DNA from: Fluviispira vulneris
GTDB taxonomy: Bacteria; Bdellovibrionota_B; Oligoflexia; Silvanigrellales; Silvanigrellaceae
Length of the DNA stretch: 64,000 nt
Assembly: GCF_014281055.1 (NCBI RefSeq)
Contig: NZ_JACRSE010000005.1
Coordinates: 186,001-250,000, forward strand
Direction: 5' to 3'
The notes under the pieces are model-generated. The model had not been told where the DNA came from, did no database searches, and saw only the letters and a list, made by a program, of their open reading frames with translations. Of this stretch, positions 57,608 through 64,000 are shown in pieces. The stretch's first letter is position 1, and every line of letters starts with the position of its first letter. Made by a program: the position numbers and the translations under genes.

Positions 57608-58375
57608 TTAAACTAATTTGTCATGAAAACGATCGAGCAAAGGGGTAAAATTCATATTTTTAATTTCGAAATAAATGCGTTCAATTCCTTTTGACTTTCC
57701 TTTACGCTTGATATGAATATCACCCACATCATACAGAGCATCGAGGTGAGTTCCGCCACAAGGAATGGAAATGCCATTCATCCTCCAGATTCGGCATTCT
57801 GGCTCACCGGGAATTTCAACCATTTCAACCTTGTCTTTATTTAGAATAGACTTCTCAACGAATGACTTTATAAACTTTACATCATCTTCAAGAAATTTTT
57901 CAACTCCAACATCAAACCGGCCACCATCATTGCCAATAAGGCAGCCAAAAGTCGTTTCAGGAACTGTACTTCTGAGTTCTGTCATACCCATATACACTAC
58001 ATGTGATACTGTGTGACTTATGGTCAATTCACAACGGTTTTTCAGATCGATTTCGACTTCAATCTCTCCAGAATCTGGCAATAAGTCAAAATTTTCTTGC
58101 GCTAGAGTCAAGCGAACTTCTCCCTCAACATTTATCAGAGGAAAATCTTTTCTAACGACTGAGCGCCCTATTCCTACAGACTTTTGTGTGTCAATAAAAG
58201 GTAAAATTAAATCTTTATATTTAACCACTCCTTTATCTCCCAACTGACCGCCTCCTTCCGGATAGGCAATGGATCGCGCCAATGCGATTGTATTGCAGTC
58301 TCTTTTTTCAAATTGGGAGATCGCTCGTCTACTGTATGGGAATTGATAATAGAGTTTTTCTGTTTTATAAGTCAT
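57608..58375 (-). CDS. AlaX-like alanyl-tRNA editing hydrolase
   Basis: A 255-residue standalone editing protein related to the editing domain of AlaRS/ThrRS. It has the YPEGGGQLGDKG box, HTVSH (zinc HxxxH) and PCGGTH (zinc C and H), so the metal site is complete. Such proteins deacylate tRNAs wrongly charged with Ser, Gly or other small amino acids. The start at 58375 overlaps the class V gene stop by 4 bases (ATGA). In this operon it may protect the host from misincorporating an unusual amino acid. Confidence 0.88.
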   Translation of the reverse strand: MTYKTEKLYYQFPYSRRAISQFEKRDCNTIALARSIAYPEGGGQLGDKGVVKYKDLILPFIDTQKSVGIGRSVVRKDFPLINVEGEVRLTLAQENFDLLPDSGEIEVEIDLKNRCELTISHTVSHVVYMGMTELRSTVPETTFGCLIGNDGGRFDVGVEKFLEDDVKFIKSFVEKSILNKDKVEMVEIPGEPECRIWRMNGISIPCGGTHLDALYDVGDIHIKRKGKSKGIERIYFEIKNMNFTPLLDRFHDKLV

Positions 58376-59457
58376 AAAATTCCTTTCAAACATGTGCGAA
58401 TTCTTTGTAATAAATCTTCTAAATTCACCGTTGCATCGGGACTGAGTCGAATGCATTCATTTCTAATTTTTGCAATGACGCCGAATTCAAGCAGTTTATT
58501 ATAAATTTCCAAAGTATCAATATTTTCTAAGGTAAATGACACAATACCTGAGCATTTATCTTCTTCAATTGGTGAATGAACATTTGCTCCATAACTTAAT
58601 AATAGCTGAGTTATAGCAAAAGAATTTTGTTTTATTTTTTTTACGACAATATCATAGTTTTCATTTAATAATTCTGATATTGCACTCTGTAAACTTATAA
58701 ATGAAACTCCACTTAAAGTTCCTAATTCAAATCTTAGCAATGTATGATCAATTTGACGATTTTTGCAATCGTACTGATTCCGATCTGAAAAACTATTGTA
58801 GCCAAAAATAGTTTGTTCTATGAGCAAATTCATTCTCTCTGAAACAAGAGCAAACGCAGCTCCCTCGAGGGCACGAAGCCATTTGTGGCCAGCAGAAATA
58901 AAAAAATCAATTTCGTGAATGTCAAAATCAATTGCGCAGGAACCAATTCCTTGCACAGCATCCACAGCAAAAATTACGTTGTTTTTTCGACACCATTGTG
59001 AAAGTTCTTTTAGATTATTTTTATAGCCATTCCAATAATTCACCCATTCTATCAACATAACATCAATTTTTACATCTTGTAAATCTTTAACTTTAATTTC
59101 ACCTTTATCATTTCCAATCTCGATTACTTTATAATTATTTTTTTCAAAAGATAATTTTATACCACCAATTGTTGGAAAATATTCTTTTGGAATGGCAATA
59201 ACACTTCCTTCTTTCAGTTTTAATTGTGAAAGTATGATACTCATAGCATCGGTTGTTGAAGTATAAAAAAGAACACTATTCTGCTTATTTTTTAAAAGTT
59301 CTGAAATTTTTACGCGGCACTCTTCTACTTTTTCCCAACCACTTTTATAGCCTGTTAAATAAAAATTATTTTCCTTATAAGAGTTTATAAACTCCATAAC
59401 AACTGAGTGCGTTTCAGAGCGCAGTTGGCCAACAGATGCTGTATTTGCATAAATCAT
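58372..59457 (-). CDS. Class V aminotransferase-like PLP enzyme
   Basis: A 361-residue fold-type-I PLP enzyme. The PLP Lys is in SAGHKWLRALEG (about 199), preceded by AVDAVQGIGS (Asp binding the pyridine N). This subgroup includes cysteine desulfurases, serine-pyruvate aminotransferases and isopenicillin-epimerase-like proteins; the exact reaction is not evident. Start is an ATG at 59457 with AGG upstream. It overlaps the AlaX-like gene by 4 bases. Confidence 0.85.
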   Translation of the reverse strand: MIYANTASVGQLRSETHSVVMEFINSYKENNFYLTGYKSGWEKVEECRVKISELLKNKQNSVLFYTSTTDAMSIILSQLKLKEGSVIAIPKEYFPTIGGIKLSFEKNNYKVIEIGNDKGEIKVKDLQDVKIDVMLIEWVNYWNGYKNNLKELSQWCRKNNVIFAVDAVQGIGSCAIDFDIHEIDFFISAGHKWLRALEGAAFALVSERMNLLIEQTIFGYNSFSDRNQYDCKNRQIDHTLLRFELGTLSGVSFISLQSAISELLNENYDIVVKKIKQNSFAITQLLLSYGANVHSPIEEDKCSGIVSFTLENIDTLEIYNKLLEFGVIAKIRNECIRLSPDATVNLEDLLQRIRTCLKGIL

Positions 59458-59471
59458 TTTCAATACCTATT

Positions 59472-60398
59472 TTAAATTTTAAGAGCACAATTGATTTCAT
59501 CTGTATAGGTTTCTCCTCTATCAGGAGAAATGATTAGAACTATTTCGTTTGTATTACATTGCTTTAAAAGTTGTTTTTTAGCAATACTCAATGCTAAACA
59601 TGTACTCATACCAACTGTATAAGAATTTCTGTTTGTGAATATTTTCATTTCATGCAGTGTTCTATAAATATTAGACACAAGAATTTCATCGATATATTTT
59701 GCCGCTTCTAAAAATGTCAAACATATTTCATCTTCAGAACCCACACCCCGACATGTTGATAATTTATATGTAATTGATCGTTTTGCCTGATTCACAATGC
59801 TACTCGAAATATCACAACCAACTATTTTTGTTGCAAATCCATTTTCTTTAAGTGCGAGGCTTACCCCTGCAAGCAGCCCCCCAGTACCGACAGGAGCTAC
59901 AACATACTTTGGTTTGATCTGCATTGCTTTAAGATCGTTTACCAATTGCATTCCTAAAGTTTCTTTAAATGCATTTATAAGATCTAAATTATTATGTTGA
60001 TCAAATGAATACCAACCTTCTTTATCAATTAGATAATTTAATTCTTCTATACGGACAGAATTATTTTTTACCATTTTAAAGCAACCATTTTTGCTCTCGA
60101 CTACTTTTGCTAAATAGGGATGAGGAACTTTTGTCGTAATAAACTGAGTTTTCCCTTTTGCTAGATGTACACAATGTGATAATGCCATTGACCAAGAGCC
60201 ACTGCTTCTATCTGCTACTTTAGAAAGGTCGATTTTTTTATCTAACGCCTTTTTTACTAAGTATGCTGCGGAACGAAATTTATGATTGTAATTCAGCGAT
60301 CCTCCTTCTAATTTTATATAAATACGTTCGTCATCGGGAGATTGAACAAGAGGAGTCTGCAAATACATAATTCTGTTTAAACAATCTATACTGTTCAT
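59472..60398 (-). CDS. Fold-type-II PLP enzyme (cysteine synthase/threonine-lyase like)
   Basis: A 308-residue enzyme of the tryptophan synthase beta superfamily. The PLP Lys is in NYNHKFRSA (about residue 40), followed by SSGSWSMALSH, which fills the substrate-phosphate or carboxylate loop, and GTGGLLAGVS, which binds the PLP phosphate. Such enzymes do beta- or gamma-replacement or elimination on activated Ser/Thr/homoserine. Start at 60398 has AGGA six bases upstream. The upstream gene is a threonine/serine-kinase-like protein, so an O-phospho amino acid is a likely substrate. Confidence 0.82.
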   Translation of the reverse strand: MNSIDCLNRIMYLQTPLVQSPDDERIYIKLEGGSLNYNHKFRSAAYLVKKALDKKIDLSKVADRSSGSWSMALSHCVHLAKGKTQFITTKVPHPYLAKVVESKNGCFKMVKNNSVRIEELNYLIDKEGWYSFDQHNNLDLINAFKETLGMQLVNDLKAMQIKPKYVVAPVGTGGLLAGVSLALKENGFATKIVGCDISSSIVNQAKRSITYKLSTCRGVGSEDEICLTFLEAAKYIDEILVSNIYRTLHEMKIFTNRNSYTVGMSTCLALSIAKKQLLKQCNTNEIVLIISPDRGETYTDEINCALKI

Positions 60399-60418
60399 AG
60401 TTTTTCCTAAATAATATT

Positions 60419-61042
60419 CTAAAGACAAATAACTTCATCACAATAAAGGTGTTGTTTATTTAAATAAAATTCATTTAATTCTAATGAATCACATATTATT
60501 ATATTTTGATTATTATAAGTCAAAACTTTTTCTATATATTTCTCTTGTGATTTTTCTTCGTTGTAGAGTAATACTTTTGAACAGACTTCTACACCTGTAA
60601 AATGATTAGGCAAAGCTAATAACCCTTCTTGAATATAGTACTTATCACTCTGTACATAAACATACCCACTTAGAAATGAAAGACCCAAACTTTTATTCTG
60701 CATTGTTTGAATAATATCAATTTGTAAATTTTTTACATTCGATCGATTACTTATAGCTTGTAAAAGTGACAAAATATACAAACAACATATATCGTCAGTA
60801 TTGCCAATTTTATTTCTCAGATAGTTTAGTAAAATATTAAAATTTTGTGGCAATTTATCAAGCAATTCTCTTATATAAATATTTTCACTTATCAACGAAC
60901 AAGAGTAGTCATAGATTTTTAAAAAATCATTATCTATCTCGACTTTGAATGAAATATTTAAATCTGAATTTGTAACTGGAATAATAACTTCTAGATCCTG
61001 ACTAACTATAGGTAAATAAGTATTATAAAATTTTATTTCCAT
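60419..61042 (-). CDS. Unknown protein in the kinase/PLP operon
   Basis: A 207-residue soluble protein with no recognised domain. It is beta-rich at both ends with a helical middle. There are no obvious catalytic clusters. The start is an ATG at 61042; a GTG at 61054 overlapping the kinase stop is possible. The gene lies between the kinase and PLP enzyme, so it is translated with them and is likely part of the same pathway. Confidence 0.6.
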   Translation of the reverse strand: MEIKFYNTYLPIVSQDLEVIIPVTNSDLNISFKVEIDNDFLKIYDYSCSLISENIYIRELLDKLPQNFNILLNYLRNKIGNTDDICCLYILSLLQAISNRSNVKNLQIDIIQTMQNKSLGLSFLSGYVYVQSDKYYIQEGLLALPNHFTGVEVCSKVLLYNEEKSQEKYIEKVLTYNNQNIIICDSLELNEFYLNKQHLYCDEVICL

Positions 61043-61050
61043 TTTATTTC

Positions 61051-61923
61051 TCACACATCATATGACATGATTTTTGAATAAGTACTTCTGTAAATTTCAA
61101 ATGCAAAATTCTTTCTATTCAAAATATTTACAATATTACTTTTTTTAATATTATATTCAGGATCTGTTATATTTAAAATAATCCCGATAGCTGTCCCAGA
61201 GTGAGCAACACATACCCCACAAGCTCGATTCGCCAAACATATTTCTAAGATTTCGTCAAAATTCTTTTTTGGCAAATAATTCTGACTGATTTGTGCACTC
61301 ATTGTAGCACATTTCCCTAAAATTTCAGTATTCCTAATCTTTAGAGCAAACTTAAGCTGCTGATAAATTATTTCAAATTTTCTTAATTCATCATTGCTGT
61401 ATTTTATATTTTTTGAATTAAATTTTAAAGTATCAACCTCGCCTTCTTCCATTATACCAATTATTTCAAAAGGGATAAAACCTAGGCTTTCCTTTAGTAG
61501 GCAGTCATGATGATAATAGGCATTAAAACCAGAATACATCACACCATCCGTTGGTTCGACCTGACGGCAAATTGAGGAAATCAAATCACGCTCACTCTCT
61601 TCATCATATTTTTCATTATGCAATATAGCTTTTAAAGTAGCGACTATATCAGCTGAGCTAGAAGCTAGCCCTTTGCCACGAGTCAATTCTGAAAGAATTA
61701 CAAGTGAATAATTTCCTTTTTTTCCTAATTTCTCTCTTAATATATCAGCAGCTCGATAGCTTTTTGCATAAATATCTCTGTTATCAAGAATAGTTCCTTC
61801 AAGATATTTTACGCAAGAAAATTTTTGAATTGGAAGCGTAACTAGAAAAGGTTTAGAATGAATAACTCCTTGGATAAGTTCACCAAAGGTACCGTTACAA
61901 ACAGCTTGTGATTGAGTGTGCAT
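61051..61923 (-). CDS. GHMP-family kinase, PduX (L-threonine kinase) like
   Basis: A 290-residue small-molecule kinase. Features match PduX: CNGTFGELIQG (about residue 8-18), the ATP loop GKGLASSSADI (about 95-105), QVEPTDGVMYSG and the C-terminal GVCVAHSGTAIGI. PduX makes O-phospho-L-threonine for the cobalamin nucleotide loop, but no cobalamin gene is near. In this operon the phosphorylated amino acid would feed the PLP enzyme downstream. Start at 61923 is the best fit by length to PduX; a TTG at 61974 is an alternative. Confidence 0.82.
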   Translation of the reverse strand: MHTQSQAVCNGTFGELIQGVIHSKPFLVTLPIQKFSCVKYLEGTILDNRDIYAKSYRAADILREKLGKKGNYSLVILSELTRGKGLASSSADIVATLKAILHNEKYDEESERDLISSICRQVEPTDGVMYSGFNAYYHHDCLLKESLGFIPFEIIGIMEEGEVDTLKFNSKNIKYSNDELRKFEIIYQQLKFALKIRNTEILGKCATMSAQISQNYLPKKNFDEILEICLANRACGVCVAHSGTAIGIILNITDPEYNIKKSNIVNILNRKNFAFEIYRSTYSKIMSYDV

Positions 61924-62423
61924 ATATGTATTAAATCTTTCTATAGAATAATAAAAAAATTCTTCAAATATCAAAAAGTGAATATTTAATCCTATAAATT
62001 ACATTTCATAACAATTACATTTAATGAACTACTCTTAAAGATTTTTCAGTGCAAGATTATTTATTAAATTTTTTATTTCATATTTTTATATAGACTTCCA
62101 ATTATTTTAATAGAAATTATGATATTTTTCAAATTCATAATTCCTAGATTACCATAAATAATATCTGCTTAAATTAATTTCTTAAGGCAAATAAGAAATT
62201 TGATTAAAATATAAATGTAAGTCTTTTTTATTTTATCCACGATTATTTCTAAAATAATATATATTAAGTATTATTTTATTTTTTATAAAAAAATTCTAAT
62301 TTTTGAACAAGATAAATTCACCAACTCCTTCCTTAAGAGCATCTTCAATTCTTAGAATTTTGTGAAATAGAATAAAAACAGAAGCTTAATAGAAATAATG
62401 AATTTAATTATATATGTGCTATA
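61924..62423. other. AT-rich intergenic region ahead of the kinase operon
   Basis: About 500 bases, extremely AT-rich, between the minus-strand operon and rsmA, which is also minus. It must hold the operon promoter and the end of the rsmA transcript. No RNA gene or clear operator found. Confidence 0.45.
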
Positions 62424-63326
62424 TCATTTAGAATAGAAAAATTTGTGCATTGCAAGAATTGTAGATGGAGATAATACATCAGGCCTGGTTTCTTCGCTGA
62501 TACCGAGTGAGGAAGCTAATTGCCAAAATTCACTCATTTTACCCGGATTTTTTTCCTCAAGCTGCTGAAGCTGCGCATGCAAAGCTCTTCTTAGCATTTT
62601 TCGCCGCGCGCTAAATAAAACAGTTGTAAAAGAACTAAAAGCATTGTCTTCTTCTTGAGTTGGAAATGAAAAGCTCTTCGGACTAAGCAAAACAATAGCA
62701 GAATCAACTTTCGGCTGAGGAACAAAACATTTTGCAGGGACGACAAAAAGTTTTTTGACTTCAAAAAAAAGTTGAATACGTACGCTCAAGCGTCCGTAAT
62801 CCTTTGTTCCTGGCTTTGCCTGAAGCCTATCTGCAACTTCATTTTGCACCATGAAAATGCCATGTGTATAAAATTTATAATATTTACAAAACCAAAAAAG
62901 AATGTCACTTGTAATATAATAAGGTAAATTTCCAACGCAAATACATTTTTGCTCTAAACTAAGAGAACGATCTTCACTTGGATCCCATTTTAAAATATCA
63001 GTCTGCACAACTTGAAATTGCTCTTTATAATCTTTTGCTAAAGTTTCATTTAACCCTTGCACTGATCGTTCGTCTTTTTCTAGTGCTGTTATTTTTATAT
63101 TTTTTTGTAGAAGAGGAAGGGTCAATGCACCTGATCCTGGACCAATTTCATGCACATATTTTTGTTCTTTTTCACTAAAAAGTGTATTAATAGAACTGGC
63201 TATTTTTTCAACTACGTTTGCATCTCTTAAAAAATTCTGACCAAGGGATTTCTTTGCGTGAAGATGAAAAGCATGGTCTGCTTTCTCTTTTTTGAATTCT
63301 TTTTCTTTTTTGAATTTACTGCGCAT
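62424..63326 (-). CDS. rsmA: 16S rRNA dimethyladenosine transferase
   Basis: A 300-residue methyltransferase that dimethylates the two adjacent adenosines near the 3' end of 16S rRNA. Signatures: KKSLGQNFLRD, SAM motif I HEIGPGSGALTLPL, NLPYYITSDIL (catalytic motif IV) and FVPQPKVDSAIV. The N-terminus is Lys-rich (KFKKEKEFKKEK). I place the start at 63326 with AGGA upstream; longer frames run into the divergent gene. Confidence 0.95.
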   Translation of the reverse strand: MRSKFKKEKEFKKEKADHAFHLHAKKSLGQNFLRDANVVEKIASSINTLFSEKEQKYVHEIGPGSGALTLPLLQKNIKITALEKDERSVQGLNETLAKDYKEQFQVVQTDILKWDPSEDRSLSLEQKCICVGNLPYYITSDILFWFCKYYKFYTHGIFMVQNEVADRLQAKPGTKDYGRLSVRIQLFFEVKKLFVVPAKCFVPQPKVDSAIVLLSPKSFSFPTQEEDNAFSSFTTVLFSARRKMLRRALHAQLQQLEEKNPGKMSEFWQLASSLGISEETRPDVLSPSTILAMHKFFYSK

Positions 63327-63394
63327 AGCCGTCCTGCCAGTTGAAGGTTTAGAGGAGATGACTCCAGTCATTGCTTTGCAAGAAGGAGAGTTCG

Positions 63395-64000
63395 GTGTCA
63401 AGCAATCCTTTTAGACTTTACGAATGTCCAGCAACACGTTCCGACAGAATCAAGTTTATGCTAGAAGAGTTAAGCATCCCATATGATTTAAAATTGATTG
63501 ACCTCGCAAAAGGGGATCACAAGACCAGTGAGTTTTTAAAATTAAATCCTTATGGTGCCGTTCCTGTGCTTGAAGACATAGAGAAAAAGCTTTTTATATC
63601 TGAATCAGGTGCTATCTGTGAATATATTGCAATGAACTATAAACAAAAGCTTTATTACCCCAATGAAATGAGCGATGAATTTATTCGATATAAAGAACTT
63701 ATGTATTTTGCTGTCAGTTCTCTAGATCCTATCTGTTTAACTATTTTGCATCATGCAAAATCGCTTGCTCCTGAAAATCGATCGGTATATCTTCTTGAAG
63801 ATGCCATTAAGAATTTCTCTTATTGTGCACAATTCTTAGAACATGCGCTAAAAGATAAAACTTATGTACTTGGCAACAGTATAAGCACACCGGATTTTAT
63901 CATTGCAGCAACACTGATTTGGGTCAAAGAAGAAGTTGCAAAACACCCTATACTGCAAAAGTATATCGAAAATATTTTAAAACTGCCTTCTATGATAAAA
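63395..64000 (+). CDS. Glutathione S-transferase-like protein, 3' end outside the window
   Basis: The visible 202 residues match the GST fold. The N-terminal thioredoxin-like domain has LYECPATRSDRIKFMLEEL and the cis-Pro and substrate loop NPYGAVPVLED, with SESGAICEYIA as the G-site Ser-containing segment. A helical C-terminal domain follows. The start is a GTG at 63395, with AAGGAG six bases upstream. It is divergent from rsmA with about 70 bases between. Confidence 0.88.
   Translation, partial: MSSNPFRLYECPATRSDRIKFMLEELSIPYDLKLIDLAKGDHKTSEFLKLNPYGAVPVLEDIEKKLFISESGAICEYIAMNYKQKLYYPNEMSDEFIRYKELMYFAVSSLDPICLTILHHAKSLAPENRSVYLLEDAIKNFSYCAQFLEHALKDKTYVLGNSISTPDFIIAATLIWVKEEVAKHPILQKYIENILKLPSMIK

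Overview
The window is AT-rich bacterial chromosome with dense, mostly operonic genes. It encodes a diderm (lipoproteins, Sec signal peptides, type VI secretion spike genes) with a full aminoacyl-tRNA synthetase complement in part (ProS, MetG, ValS), a b558-type succinate dehydrogenase, an HU-like protein and many paralogous small secreted proteins. My best guess, from gene content and base composition only, is a member of the Bdellovibrionota/Oligoflexia (Silvanigrella-like); no rRNA or tRNA gene is present to settle it.

Layout. 1-893: a subtilisin-like protease cut by the window edge. 1149-7045 (minus): rpoZ, then metG, a HAD phosphatase, a methyltransferase and proS in one direction. 7233-10997 (plus): an oligopeptide-type ABC importer lacking ATPase genes, plus a DUF6165-like protein. 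11174-14378: a hybrid histidine kinase with three near-repeat PAS domains and a separate HPt protein. 14380-17168 (minus): enolase, a small helical protein and a DnaC/IstB-like ATPase. 17469-20266: HU, two related secreted proteins and an MFS transporter. 20437-23670: valS and orn. 23865-26243: a large unknown protein with a glycine-zipper hairpin. 26258-30579 (minus): pentapeptide-repeat protein, a regulator with a dead IrrE-like domain, fumarylacetoacetase and its partner. 30683-38329: cation/proton antiporter, NAD salvage (pncB, Nudix), MFS, SDR, DMT genes.

38441-44816 (minus) is a polymorphic-toxin island of orphan type VI secretion genes: intact vgrG, a PAAR-nuclease effector, an immunity domain fused in frame to a second nuclease domain, a second immunity gene, a decapitated vgrG tail and a broken PAAR-nuclease gene. 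It looks like two effector modules collapsed together by recombination.

45340-50152 holds transporters, an FAD oxidoreductase and a CtpA protease. 50153-52598 is a decaying accessory stretch with one intact secreted beta-trefoil lectin between gene remnants. 52729-56161 is sdhCAB.

56973-61923 (minus) is a tightly packed six-gene operon: PduX-like threonine/serine kinase, unknown protein, fold-type-II PLP enzyme, class V aminotransferase-like enzyme, AlaX-like tRNA-editing hydrolase and LysE-type exporter. I infer a route that makes, exports and protects against an unusual amino acid; I know of no described system with this exact composition. rsmA and a glutathione S-transferase (cut by the edge) close the window.
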